From positions 6,301,722-6,365,721 of the forward strand of contig OZ037766.1 of the NCBI GenBank assembly GCA_964035545.1: a stretch of DNA of 64,000 nucleotides. The letters are read 5' to 3'. The notes under the pieces are model-generated. The model was not told the DNA's origin and searched no databases. It saw only the letters and a program-made list of their open reading frames with translations. This DNA is from Bugula neritina (Eukaryota; Bryozoa; Gymnolaemata; Cheilostomatida; Bugulidae). Both the position numbers and the translations under genes were made by a program. Shown one piece after another: positions 15,101-28,490 of this stretch (the first letter of the stretch is position 1; each line of letters opens with the position of its first letter).

Positions 15101-18100
15101 TTCAGTCAATAAGCTTTAAAAACAGCATTAAGCATTGTATAAAAATATCCTGTTGCTAATTGTAATACATTGATTGTGATAAATATATAAGTATACATCG
15201 GAAGTGCTACTGCCAAAACATCTCACTGTTAAATTTCGAATGCCCTAAAACAATTATTTTTGTAACCTCAAAAAGCTTTCATATAACTATAGGTCACTAA
15301 TACTTTAATATATATAATGCTGCAACTGCAATGGTGTTATTAATATTTCATTTATCTTTATCCTTTCTGCTATAGGTTAATTAGGCCTAATCAATGGGTG
15401 GGAACACTGCATGAAATTAAAACTCGATTTTTCTATTAAAATATGCCAATACATTTTTTATGTTGGTTTGCTAATCTCTCATTTTATGATTTATACCTTA
15501 TTCCCGTTTTCAGAGAAGAGACTGGGATATTCTGGTAACAAAACTTTTCATCTTTAGGAGGGTTTTCACATAGACCTTTTATTTCATTGTTGTTATACGA
15601 TTTTGGACAAGCTTCCACTTGCATTATCCCCCATGAATAGCCCTCAGCATCTGCCCCACTTTTTAACTCAGATCTGTCATGCACACAGGAAAATATCCCA
15701 TCTTCTAGGACTGTCTCATTGGTAGGTTGGTACGGTGAATCTTTACAGCAATCATTAAAGTACATACAGTATTTATCACAATAACAATTCAACTCGTGCT
15801 CTTTCTTTATTCCCAACTCTACAGCTTTACATTGACTTTGGTAAGCGCATACTGAGTGTGAGTGCCACTGCAAGTCACTATTGTCTGTCACGATGTTGCT
15901 GACTGAGCCATAAGTGTTCAGATTATAGCACTGCAAAGTGTCAGGGTCAAAAACATGTCCAAATCCACACCCTGGTTTCGTGCACGACTCATCACTCACA
16001 GCTTGTGGTATGAGAAACCGGTCACATATCTTCCTCACGTTGCTAAAACAAGCCATAGATCCCAAGTTCCACACTGGCACAGTGGCAGTGGTTTTAGTCC
16101 CAAAAGAGGTGTTTAGCTGTGTTACGCGCTCTTTACAAAAACTTGCTGCTTGATCTGCAAAGAAAGAGCACTCAAAATCCTCATCAACTTTGAAATTTGT
16201 AAAGTTATTAGAAAAGTCTGTCATGCTGAACATAGTTGGTCTTGCAAACACCAATATTTTGGAGTCGTCTGGTGATGACTGATCTTGTTTTATTTTAAGT
16301 TTATTGCTTTTTTTGTTCCAAAACAATTCCAAGGTTAAGGCAGTCGTTTTTGGCAGTTGAGGTAAATCAATGTCCATTAGTAGAAGATCCACACCATGGC
16401 ACAAGGCACAGAACTGGTTTCGATATACTAGATTAAAATTTGTGATGTTGATATAGTTAACAGATCCTTTCTCACAAAGTGTCTTTAACTCGCTATTAGA
16501 GTTAGTAGGGCACGTCCTCACAGCGTCCCAACACAGATCTGGAGACTCTGGTGGTAAGTACAATGTTTTGCAGGATCTACAGAGTAAAGATCATGATATA
16601 TATTATGCAATAGCCTACTACAATTATAACTACATTATAAAACTCAAAAATTGTAACTATAGTTATTTTTATATTCATTTGCTCTATAATAGGTCATAAT
16701 TATAAAATTTTCATGGTAAATCCTTTATAATCATATATAATGTCAGTTATAAAATCTGCAAAAATAAGATTCATTGTCTGACACTTGTCAAGCTTCAAAA
16801 GTTCTGAAAAGTTTTAACTGTGTAAAAGTTATTTACATTTCACAAAGCTCAAACTGACTGACTGCCCTACTACACGTCAACAAAACTTCTGGCAATGCGT
16901 CTCTTAGTATATATATAGTGGTACTGGATGAACTCTATTACAGATATAGAGTCATGCACTGTCATTAAATTGTCAGTGCAGCCTCTAATCTTAGGAAAGC
17001 AATTTTGAAAAACTATAGCACTGGCAAGCACCGACAGAATATATTAATGATCATGATTATATCATTACTACTAAATGAGTTGATGATGTGCAGAATTAGA
17101 GTAATGTAAGAATTATACCTGTATTCTAACAAACTACTATGTTACAAAAAAAGTTATATGCTCGTGTGACATTTATAACCTGCTACTTATTAAATTAAAC
17201 TTGAAACAACACAACAACAACAGCAAGAGATAAAGAGAGAGGAGAGAGAAAACTTGAATTGTAAACAAATTATTCTAGGTTTGACTATTATATTGTAAGA
17301 GTTAATGATATATTAAAGTGTGCTAATCATATTTCTTCAATACTCACTCTCTTACTAAATATATTAGGCTTTTGTGGTCAGTATCTGAAGAGAGATATTC
17401 TTCAATAGCCTCAGCACTACACTCCACCTTTGCTGGCCACCATTCCATGGTACTCACACTATCATTTATCTTATTCGGATCACCAAACCATATCTGGTCT
17501 GAAAATTGCACACTTGCCTGAGGATCAATACCATTACACATGGCACAGAAGACGTTCTTATATGTGAGATGATTCACTATACCTCGTACTGGCCAACGTT
17601 TCAGTGATAGATCTACAAATAATGTTATAACATACAGCTGTGTATCTAGTAAGATAGTAAATATGAGTAGGTATTGCATAAGCTTGTTTCTGCTAAACTC
17701 GCTTTACAGTCTTTAAAGTTTACATAGACTACTCTTCTTCATTTGTCTCAGAAGTATATTTTAAAGCTTAGGCAGAAGAAAGCAGTAGTTTATTTATTGC
17801 CTGTGACTTTCAATTTGTTTCCATGGTATCAAAGGAATCCTTACAGATGCCCTAAGCATTACATCAAATTAGAAACCATACATTCAGGTGCAGTTTGTAC
17901 AAAGTTGTTATTTCTTAAAAGAAGACAACTCCTTTTCAACTCTGAAAGCTGTAGGCGCAGAAGGTTACTGAATTATGCAAAATGAATAATGTAAACATAT
18001 AAGCTAGCATTGAGTCAGTGATCACGCCCAACGATGATTTCCACCTTTTGCCTCAGATTTTGTTAGGTGAAATCCATTAGATAAACAAAATCCAAATCAA

Positions 18101-19148
18101 GTTTTTTAAAGCAGAAAAGCAATAACTAATAAAAGCTTTATTTACTTTATAAAGCATAAAATAAAGGCTTTAATTAGGAATAAATTAAATTTTCAAAATA
18201 AAAATAGCTGTCAATTTATTGTTAGCCTGAGAATGCTTTAGCTTACAAACAAGTTTTATAGATGTTATATGGTAATTAGCAGTTATCTTAAATAATAGCA
18301 GCTATAAAATAAGTAAATTTTTATGAAATTGTTGAACTGCACTTTAGCAAGGGTGAAAACTTATAGTATATGTTTAAGATTATTGTTTGCATTTTGTGAA
18401 TAGCCGCCACAAATACTGATTTCTACCTTCCTCCCAACAATTTTATTCCATGCAACTGCTTTCAAGCATCAAATGAAAACCCTTCGGCATAACTTCTCTC
18501 GATAAAGTATAGTGCTTGTCACAAAAGATTTCATTAGCAAACTTAGCATCATGCAAAGAGAAAGCTTTTTTGGATAAACCAAAAGTCCATTTACATAATC
18601 CAAAGCTTGGATATGCAACTTATTACGCTGCAGCACTATAACTACCAAAACCCACGCCACATTTCCCAGACCTAGAAGCTTTTTTATTATAAAATCAATT
18701 GTAAGTTATTGAAAACTCATTCTTTTTATTGATGCTTACCAGATTCTGTAGAGCTGAAACTTTCACATAAAGACTTTAGTTCCTTATTTGGAGTTTCCTG
18801 AGGACATTTGTCCACAATGTAGAAGTTATCATGACATGAAAATGTGTTGTAAGCCAACTGCTCCATGGGTTTAGCAGAAGTCATAAGACAGCAGTCCGAA
18901 TAGTACTTACATCTGTTGAAAGAGTGTAACCTGTATTGAAAACATGTCCCATTCACAAGTTCTGTGTTCTCAATATCTTGAGACTTTGATAATAATCCAA
19001 GAGGAATCGTTGTTGGTATTCCATTGAATTTCATGAAGTTTTCTACAGCTCTTGTATCAGCTTGAGAATGTTGCGCTAATATATTGTTTATAAAAGTAAC
19101 TAAAAGTACTACTATAGCTGTTAACCTCTTCAACGTAGTTCTTGACAT
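12134..19148 (-). CDS. Receptor gene 2: five-exon SMB / class B-like 7TM receptor (subtype II), intact
   Basis: Exons on the minus strand are A 18740-19148, B 17348-17612, C 15497-16576, D 14781-14969 and E 12134-14165, in phase, for about 1,324 residues. Domain order matches its paralogs: signal peptide, partial SMB, CAxC modules 1-2, SMB, modules 3-4, seven helices. Subtype II features shared with genes 4 and 6 are the short pre-TM1 linker (THDYVFSS), KKTVTGNF after TM1 and INETKSF after TM2. The C-terminal tail stops at KSKVRH, about 15 residues earlier than in genes 4 and 6. The reading frame is open upstream to an ATG at 19262. That start would add 38 residues that themselves look signal-like, but it is not conserved in the paralogs. 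The A-B intron (1,127 bp) is about 800 bp longer than in gene 1 because of an unidentified insertion. The D-E intron holds a hammerhead-like retroelement. It is head to head with gene 3. Confidence 0.87.
14226..14452 (-). mobile_element. Short hammerhead-like retroelement with target-site duplication, in gene 2 intron D-E
   Basis: A 26-base direct repeat (14227-14252 and 14427-14452, offset exactly 200 bp) brackets about 174 bp that gene 1 lacks at this position. The insert contains a minus-strand hammerhead-like core: CUGAAGA (complement of 14354-14360), stem II GGGUAC/GUACCC, GAAA (complement of 14333-14336), then UAUC and a weak stem I. This is the minimal Penelope-type layout with an almost absent stem III. 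A (CA)n-rich patch follows at about 14461-14510. Confidence 0.6.
14325..14365 (-). ncRNA. Degenerate or minimal hammerhead ribozyme
   Basis: The CUGAAGA, GAAA and UC elements are in order with a six-base-pair stem II. An unpaired base precedes stem II, and stem I shows only about four continuous pairs, so activity is uncertain. Confidence 0.45.
17765..18665. other. Unidentified insertion of about 900 bp in gene 2 intron A-B
   Basis: Gene 1 and gene 2 introns align up to about 17765 and again from about 18665, but the middle has no counterpart in the other copies. I found no terminal repeats and no recognisable coding motif; short frames inside it look random. Confidence 0.45.
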
Positions 19149-19373
19149 GATAGTATTAAATCTACTTTTCCACATCTTTACTTGTGCACATGCCAACAGT
19201 GAATGTTGAATAAAACCTATCAACACTAATGCCAGGTAATAATTATATGTTATAGTGAACATTTACTAGATCACCAATTGTATTATTATTCGCCATGTCC
19301 TGACCGGGTGGCAGGAGCCAACTGTATTATTGCTGGCCAAACATTGTTATACAAGTTGAAAGACTTATATAAT

Positions 19374-19387
19374 GTTACCATGGTAAC
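19374..19387. promoter_or_regulatory. X-box-like motif upstream of gene 2
   Basis: GTTACCATGGTAAC is a perfect palindrome that fits the RFX consensus without mismatch, 226 bp upstream of the gene 2 ATG. Confidence 0.65.
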
Positions 19388-20968
19388 CACTGAAGTTTAT
19401 GGATGCATTCCCAGTCTATGTGTTATTATTTGGTCTACTGTGGCTCCATGTTAGGGCAATACTGTACCACCATTTTTTTATGCTGAGGTAATGTCATGAC
19501 TCAGTCTGAACTATATTGACCCCAGTAATAGCATTTATTTGACTCATTATAATGTAGACCGCTATATATAGTATAGCTAAATACTAGGTTATATATCTTG
19601 GTTGGCATTCTGTTTCTGGTGTGACAGACATGAAAACATAACACAACCACATAATTAACCACTCAAACTATAGCAAATGCTATTTTATTCCAAGTTAGAC
19701 CACACTAATTGTCCATGGAGAGACACCAATTAAACTGTTTGAAAATATTAAACATTTCTATGCAGAAAATTTTTTTATATTTAATTTCTAGATATTCATA
19801 GAAGATATACTCAATGTTTTACTTTAAACAAGTTGGAAAGAATAACTCTAACTTTTTATGTTGGAGTGGGATAGACATGATGATACAGAAACATGGAGTT
19901 ATAGCAAGGGAACTTTTTCTAGATGTTAAATCACAAACTGATGGAAACAAATCTTCAGTCTTTAAAAAGATGATGCTTGAGCGGTTATAATAAAAAAAAC
20001 CCTTATGTTATTAATGGACCATATATGGTCCTTTAACTATGTATATAAACAATTATAGCTAAATAGCACTCCCGTTAAACTTCTAGTTTTAAACCAAATA
20101 ACTTACGAAAATTTGTAAATAATGTTGACGGTGCAGCTTGGTAATTTATGAACAAATATAGACATTAAATATGATTAAATAAATAACTACCAAGTCAGCT
20201 ATTTGCTTTTGTAATACCAAAATATACTAAAATTAGCGCTAAATCAGGGATTAACAGCTTTTCAAACATATTTTCACTAGTGCATTAGTTTCTTTTGCTG
20301 CAGAGGCTAAGTTCTTTTTTTAAGACTTTTTACAGATTCTTTTTAGTTATAACCTATAGAACATCATCTCTATAGACTAAAGACTTGTCTGGATCGTTTT
20401 GTGATACTATCTCAAAAAATTTTCTCTTGCTAACTCCATGCTTCTGTTCCATTGTATCCATCCTACTCCAAATTATAAATTTGTAATCATTTTTCCCACT
20501 TTTGTTTAAAATAAAACATTGAGAATAATTATTTTGCATAAAGTTGGAAATAAGTTATAGAATATTTCTTCTACATAGAAATTTTTAATATTTTTAAAAA
20601 GTTTAATTGGTTTCTCTCCATAGACTTGGTGATACTCAGCTTAGAATAAAATATCATTTGCTATATAGTTTGGATGGTTGATTACGTGGGTGGGTTATAT
20701 TTTCACATTTGTCACACCGAAAACAGAATTATGCAAACCAAGACATACAACTTACGTATTTAGCTATATTATATATAGCATTCTACTCTATAATTAATAT
20801 GCCAAATAATTTCTATCACAAAGGTCACCGTAGTTCACAGTGAGTCATATGACATTAACTCAACATAACAACATAGTATTGTATTTCCTTAACATAGAGC
20901 GTCACAATAGACCAAAGAATAACATAGACACTGGGTGTGTGTTCATTAACTACCTACATACTTCAGTG

Positions 20969-20982
20969 GTTGCCATAGTAAC
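20969..20982. promoter_or_regulatory. X-box-like motif upstream of gene 3
   Basis: GTTGCCATAGTAAC fits the RFX consensus without mismatch, about 243 bp upstream of the gene 3 ATG. Confidence 0.65.
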
Positions 20983-21224
20983 ATTATATAAGTATTTCAA
21001 CTTATATAACAATTTTTGGCCAGCAATAATACAGCTGGCTCCCCCACCCGATCAGGAGATGGCGGTAAAAGATGAAAAGAATAACACAATTGACTGTCCA
21101 ATAGCTGTTTACTACAACATGTATATATTACCTGGCATTATTAGTGCTGTTGGTAATTTTAATTCAACATTTATAGCTGAAATGCGCACAAGTCAAGATG
21201 GGAAAAAGTAGAATCAATATTATC

Positions 21225-24200
21225 ATGTCAAGAACTAAGTTGAAGAGTTTTGCAGCTACAGTAGTACTTTTAGCTACTCTTATAAACAATATATTAGCAC
21301 AAGATTCTCAAGCTAATTATAGAGTGGTAGACGACTTCATAAAATTCAATGGAATTCCAACGAGGATTCCTCTTGGATTATTATCAAAGTCTCAAGAGAT
21401 TAAGAACACAGAACTTGTGAATGGGACATGTTTTAAATACGGGTTACACTCTTTCAACAGATGTAAGTACTATTCGGACTGCTGTCTTATGACTTCTGCT
21501 AAACCCATGGAGCAGTTGGCTTACAACACATTTTCATGTCATGATAACTTCTACATAGTGGACAAATGTCCCCAAGAAACTCCGAATAAGGAACTAAAAG
21601 CTTTATGTGAAGATTTCAGTTCCGCAGAGTCCGGTAAGTATCGAATATAATATTCAGCAATTACAATAGCCTACTATTTATTCTCTAAAATAATAAGGCT
21701 CTAGGTCTCTAAACTTTAATTGCCAAGTTTGAGAAATGTGGCTTTGATACCGAATTGTTCTGATACTTTATGCTGTATATTAGTAATATGACGTCTGCAA
21801 AATTTCATAAGTCTTTGAGACAAAAGTTATAGAGGAGAAATCAACCTAAACTTTAGAAACTGTGAAGCAAGTTTAGCAGCAGTAACATACTGCACCAGGG
21901 TGTCCAACCTTTTCAGACCAAGCTGGTCACTGAAAAGGAACATTCTGGTGGCGAGAGCCACATTTTAAACTTCAGTTTGAGTTGGGGGCCGCAAAATCAG
22001 TGATTTTTTCAAATTATTTCATTTCAAATTATTATGAATCATTCCTCGATGAAACCCTAATAGTTACTGCAGCTAGGCTGCATGGTTTGTAGCCTGTGTA
22101 AAAATAAGATATCTAAAAGGTGGTTTTTTACTCTAATTCATGCATACATGTGAAAACGTAAATGTAGGCTGGAGGCCACATTCAGTACTGGGGCCGCCTG
22201 TTGTGCAGTCCTGTACTACACAATACCCATATTTATACCATCTTACTAGCTACACGGTTGTATATGTTATAACATTATTTGTAGATTTATCACTGAAACG
22301 CTGGCCAGTACGAGGTCTAGTAAATCATCTCACATATAAGAATGTCTTCTGTGCCATGTGTAATGGTGTTGATCCTCAGGCTAATGTGCGATTTTCGGAC
22401 CAGATATGGTTTGGTGATCCAAATAAGATAAATGATAGTGTGAGTACCATGGAATGGTGGCCAGCAAAGGTAGAGTGTAGTGCTGAGGCTATTGAAGAAT
22501 ACCTCTCTTCAGATACTGACCACAAAAGTCTAATAGCTCTAGTAAAAGAGTGAGTATTAAAGGATTGAGGTTAATAAACTTCAATATTATCACATTACAA
22601 GAAACTTCATAATGGTGTTGCATACATTTCAAGCGTTATTTTATTTCTCTCTCAACCTTTTCCTTTTTTCCCCAAACTTTCATCATTGCTGTCACAAGAG
22701 CATAGCTTCTTTTGCAAAAATTGAGTTTGCTTAAACATGCACAGGTATTTTAACATTACTCTAATTCTGCACATATGGTAATCTTATTCAACCGTAATAA
22801 TATCATCATGATCATGAATATAATTGTGTAAATTTGACATAAGGTTTCTTTTTTAACTGTATATATAAAGGCTGTATCATAAAAGAGAGGGTAGTAGTTC
22901 TTCATCATGTATGATGGCTTTGAAAAGTCATATGCTAATATTCAGCTTATAAGAATTATATAATTATTTCGTACAATTGCCAGTGCTAAACAGCTTTTAT
23001 AATTTTTAAAATTGCCTTGCTAAATTTAGAGGCAGCACTGACAATGTAATAACTTCACAGTGCTACTAGAGTCATGGGATGATGTCATGCCTGTTATAGA
23101 ATTTACACACTATCATTAGAAGCTAACAGACATTGCTAACAAATCTGCTAATGTAATAATATCAATACCTGCCGTTTCAGCTGTCTAAAGGGTACACAAT
23201 GCAGTTAACATATTTCAGAATTTTTAAAACTTGATCAAAATTGTACAATGCGTGTATTATTTTTTAGGGTTTTACAATTTACTTTATGATATGGAGAATT
23301 TACTTAGCTGTGTCCCATCATGAAAATTATATAAAATTTATCATCTATTGGCGATCAATGAATATAAATGCAACTAGGCTAGTGATATTTTTTAGTTTTA
23401 TAATGTAGTTGTAATTGTAGTAGGCTATTGTATAATATATATCGTGATCTTTACTCTGTAGATCTTGCAAGACATTATACTTACCACCAGAGTCTCCAGA
23501 TCTATGTTGGGACGCTGTGAGGACGTGCCCTACTAACTCTAATAGTGAGCTAAAGACACTTTGTGAGAAAGGACCTGTCAACTATATCAACATCACAAAT
23601 TTAAATCTAGTATATCGAAACCAGTTCTGTGCATTGTGTCATGGTGTGAATCTTCTACTAATGGACATTGAGTTACCTCAACTGCCAGAAATGACTGCCT
23701 TAACAATGGAATTGCTTTGGGACAAAAAAAGCAATAAACTTAAAATATATCAAGTTTCATCCTCCTTAGACAACTCAAAGACATTGATGTTTGCAAGACC
23801 AACTATGTTCAACTTGACAGACTTTTCTAATAACTTTACAACTTTCAAAAGTAATGTGGACTTTGAGTGCTCTTTTTCCGCAAATCTAACAGCAAGTTAT
23901 TGTAATGAACGTGTAACACAGCTAAACGGTTTTCCTAGAACTAATACCATTACTGTGCCAGTGTGGAACTTGGGATCCATGGCTTGTTTTAGCAACGTGA
24001 GGAAGATATGTGACCGGTTTCTCATACCACAAGTTGTCAGTGATGAGTCATGCACAGAATCAGGGTGTGGATTTGGACATGTTTTTGACCCTGACACTTT
24101 GGAGTGCTATAATCTGAACACTTATGGCTCAGTCAGCAACATAGTCACAGACAACAGTGATTTGCAGTGGCACTCACACTCAGTATGCGCTTATCAAAGT

Positions 24201-27200
24201 CAATGTAAAGCTGTAGAGTTGGGAATAAAGAAAGAGCATGAGTTGAATTGTTATTGTGATAAACACTGTAGGTACTTTAATGATTGCTGTGAAGATTCAA
24301 CGTACCAGTCTAACAATCAGACAGTCCTAGAAGATGGGACATTTTCCTGTGTGTATGACAGATCTGAGTTGAAAAGTGGAGCAGATGATGAGGGCTATTC
24401 ATGGGGCATAATGCAAGTGGAAGCTTGTCCAAAATCGTATAACAACAGTGAAATAAAAGATCTATGTGAAAACCCTCTCAAAGATGAAAAGTTGAGTTAC
24501 CAAAATATCCCAGTCTCTTCTCTGGTTACTGGATTAAGGTATGTTGGTTTCACATTATAACATTTTATGTAATATAAAATGCAGCTCTATAGAAATGGTA
24601 AATAAATTTGATCAGTAAATTTTATTAGAATAAAAGTTCAGTGCTGGTTATTAATTTACTGAAATCAAATGGTAAGCATTGCACGGAGAATTAGGTATTC
24701 TCACATATTCTGATAAATGAGCATTTAGTAGAGAGGAAAATATAAGGGCTGCATAAATGAATAAAAACAAAATAATATATTCTAAACTTTAGAATATAAT
24801 ATTTTGTTTTTATTCTAAAGTATCAATGATGAATGTATGACGAGAAACTATAGTCATATGACAGCTTCTATGAGGTTATCAAAAATAATGCTGCCATGGC
24901 ATATGAGATTTAACAGAGAGGAATTTTCTAGCAATAACACACTGCATATTATATGCTATTCATCAAAATCAGTGTATTATAATTAACAAGATATTTATAC
25001 AACTTTTGTGCTGTTTTTAGAGCCTATTGATTGAATGAGTCATGTTATCAAGGACTGGACTTAAAAATCAGCTTATTTGAACTAAATAAACCAACCTGAG
25101 TCATGATTCACTTGTACAGAGTTTTATCAAAAGCACTTTTAAAGATATGTGTACTATTTACAGATATTCCAATGTATACTGTGCAATATGCAATGATGTC
25201 AAAAAAATCCGTTATTGGAGAGTAGACGTGGGTTGCATTCAGGTGGCTAATGACAAGTGCAATTATGCTTCAGAATCAGTCAGCCGAGAAATTCCCTTTC
25301 TTTCTAATATATTCCGGAAGAATCCAACTGTAACAGAACTAAAACACAGAGAGTGAGTTATTTTTAAATTAAATGGATGAGTATAATATAATTTAGTTTG
25401 TTCATACTGACTCCACCACATGCAGTAATAAAGTTAAGGTGTCTATGGGCCATCAGGTACTGTGATTCTCCTACAACTAGCTTTGACGAACTTCGTAATA
25501 TGAGACAATGATTATTTTCTGCAGCCACTTTTTGTCTAATAAGACTTAAAAGTAACTTCAGTCCATAATGTAACTATACATGTGTATTACCTGATATAAA
25601 TACAGACCAATAAGCTTATACTTGTTGCCACTTGAATGCACTTGTTGTCAGTAGTTGTGAATAACTGTTCTGTGACACTAAACTAAATGTTGTTTTTAAT
25701 CTATGGTTGCAGATGCAAGATAAAGCAGTATTTACCTCCATTAGAGCTGGTAGATTCAGTACGAAGGTGCAAATTTGATGCAGTAAACTATGTAGCTTCA
25801 TGTCCTAAACACGCTAAACATTGGAATATATCGGACATGTGTTCTAATGGCTCCGCCTCCTTTGTATATGGTGTTGGAGAATTGAGAAATCTGGTGAATA
25901 AATCTTACTCCTTTCCAGTCAAAAGCATTGTCCTTAGTAACGAGACACATATCTTAAGTTATGGCCAAAAGAATAAATATAGGAACAGTTACTGTGCTAG
26001 TTGTAATGGTGTGGCCTGGCTTGGATGTGATGCAAAACCAAATTATGTTGTTACTGGAGCGTCAGAACTTGCATTTAAAAGATGGTTAAGGTATGAGAAG
26101 GATGTGATGAAGTTTTTGTTTCTATACGAAATAGATTTGAATGAGCGAACATGTAACATGAATTCGGATGCTGTGCTGCTATGCAGTGATTTCAACACAA
26201 CTCAAGACACTTGTTTAAACATAAGTCACCACCTTAAACAGTGTAACTGTTCCAGCATACTAGACTTGGAGTCGGAAACCTGCATCCCAACACCGTTTGT
26301 AAATGACAAGTGCAGAGAGAGTAGATATGAACCAGAAATATTCAAAGTTACAAATCATGGGAGAAAGCACTGTGGAAACAACTCTGAATATTTACCATTG
26401 TCTACCAGAAGTGCAGTTGATAAATGTTTTCAGTGTTCCCTGAATGTAACTGGTGATGCTTGTCAGTGTGAATATCAGCAATTCACTGGTAGTTCTGGTG
26501 CAGCTGCAAACTCTGTAAACAATGTGCATTGTGCTGCAAATAATTTGATTAGATGTAATGTATCCGATATAGATGATTCCTATTGCACGAATAGAACTTT
26601 TGTCTCTGGGTCATCTTCTGCAACATCAAAATTTCAATTTAGTATAATTCCAAATATTTCTCTGCCTAACTTCATAGCAATTTCATACGAACCAACCAAA
26701 TTTGATTTTGAAGTTCAGCTGGAAAAATTGGCTTCACTTGGAGTGGAACTTCTGCTTTCAACATTTCATAATGACAGTTTAAGCAGTCAATGCGCGGAAA
26801 ACTCACTAACAAGTAATCAAAGTAGTTGGTTAATCTGCAGAAATGGTGAGTTACAGAGAGCCTCAGATCAAACTCTTTATGATGACTACTTATTGTGGAA
26901 TGATGAGATACGAGTTTGCACCGAAACTGCTGTACCGGAATTTGTTCCCACAACTCACCGCTACGTCTTTTCTCCGTTACACGAATACATCTTTTCTTCG
27001 CTATCTATTTTGTTCATCTTGATCTACATCATTTATTATTTCGCAAAATTACAAAGGACTCTGACAGGGGACTTTGTAGTAAGTTCTATGATAACAGTGA
27101 TGTGTGAATTAGTGTTTTACTGCCTTGTCAAGGGGAAGCACTCTTTTATATCTTGTCGGATCATTGCTTCCTGCACTCAGTACTTCCTTATTGCTGTATA

Positions 27201-27795
27201 TGCCTGGACAAATGCTATTGGAATTTTAATGATAAAAGGCATTTCTTCTCTTAAACTTGCCAGTCAATCTAGTTGGAAAAAGTATGTTTATTATGCTGCA
27301 TATGCCTGGCTCACTCCACTCATATTTGTAATAATTGCCCACTCTCTTGATGCAGCTAAACCTCACAACCTATACCCAGTGTTTTTCGATCAATTTTGCT
27401 TTATTGCTCGTGGAGGGATAAGACTATTAGTTGTCACTGGACCCATATATTTATTAGTGGTGATAAACATTACCATGTGCATTATAGCAAGTGTCATTGT
27501 AGTAAGGTCAGGAAATAAAATAGCAGTTGATGACAAAAAAAGAACCCTGAAGAAAGTGATTACAATTGTTAAACTCCAAGTAGTTTTTGGATTTCACTGG
27601 TTTATTCTACCCTTTGCTCATATCAAAGGTCCGCACCAGACTCGCATATGGGCTGCTATCAATGCATTTGGGACACTACAAGGAGTCATAGCAGTGCTAG
27701 CCCAGTTGGTTACTTTTGCAAACATTAGAAAATTTTTGAAATGGTTTAAATCAAAGGATAGACATCCTAGCCCAAAGAATTCACAGATTGCCTAA
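21225..27795 (+). CDS. Receptor gene 3: five-exon SMB / class B-like 7TM receptor (subtype I), intact
   Basis: Exons are A 21225-21633, B 22285-22549, C 23462-24538, D 25164-25352 and E 25713-27795, all GT-AG and in phase, for 1,340 residues. An in-frame ATG at 21198 is possible but the MSR start at 21225 is the conserved one. Exon C carries the complete SMB domain (CxC then DCC). Exon E carries module 4, a cysteine-rich juxtamembrane segment and the 7TM region. TM6 is unusual: it reads FILPFAHIKGPHQTRIW where the paralogs have (F)xLLFTEIKGPHQ, so a proline and a histidine enter a conserved stretch. AATAAA signals occur about 60 bp after the stop. The A-B intron contains a 318-bp hAT-like MITE that leaves the exon B acceptor intact. 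It is head to head with gene 2 across a shared palindromic promoter region. Confidence 0.87.
21896..22213. mobile_element. hAT-like MITE in gene 3 intron A-B
   Basis: A 318-bp insert begins CAGGGTGTCCAACC and ends with an imperfect inverted copy (complement CAGGACTGCACAAC). It is flanked by 8-bp near-identical duplications, TACTGCAC (21888-21895) and TACTACAC (22214-22221). Eight-base duplications and CAGGG-type ends are hAT traits. The other paralogs lack it and it has no coding capacity. Confidence 0.65.
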
Positions 27796-28490
27796 AACAA
27801 AAGTGTTTGAAATCAGCTTCAAAAATTAGCAGAGACCTTTGTGGGCACAAAAAAAATAAATAAAATATACAAACTTGTACTGCTTTTATACAATAATAAT
27901 CTACAATGAGTGCTCAATTTGTAATTAACTCTTTGGTTATTGCAATTTTATGCATGTTTATAAAACAGAAATGTGTTTGAAGTATCACCTAATATTCAAT
28001 ATTTTAGTATGTCATTTGTGTGTAACAAAACAGCAGTATAGAATTGTAATTCAGTGGGTATATTGTCTTTTATATATTATAGTGAGTAAGTCAATATTGT
28101 CTCTGCTTTAATTTTACAATTTTCTACAGTATACTACAGTTTATAAAGATACACAACAGCTATAACCACATTATTGACTAATTATTTAGGTTCCCACTTA
28201 GTATTTTATTGTTTACCAAATTTTATATAGTTTGCCTTCAAACAAAAGGTAAACATATTTTTTACTAGCAATTTTCTTTAACCTTATATAAATGTTTGTT
28301 CATTCATATTTATTTATATATTTATAAAATGAATGATTTATTTAAAAATAGTCTTTAACCAGTTTGAATTACAGTAGTTTATTCAATATGTTTCACTTTT
28401 CTGTAAGACGTAATATTATATTGTAGTATATTTTAAATTATATAAATATATAAAAATGACTCATGCAAGTTTACAGTCACTATCTTTGCA

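Larger units (their letters stand above)
19149..21224. promoter_or_regulatory. Shared palindromic head-to-head promoter of genes 2 and 3
   Basis: The two start codons are 2.08 kb apart. The sequence next to each start is an imperfect inverted copy of the other: 19190-19260 is the complement of 21110-21190, the TTGGCCAGCAATAATACAG block at 21016 corresponds to the complement near 19330, and the GAAAACAGAATTATGCAAAC block is at 20719. Each side has its own X-box-like motif. I see no gene between them. Confidence 0.75.
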
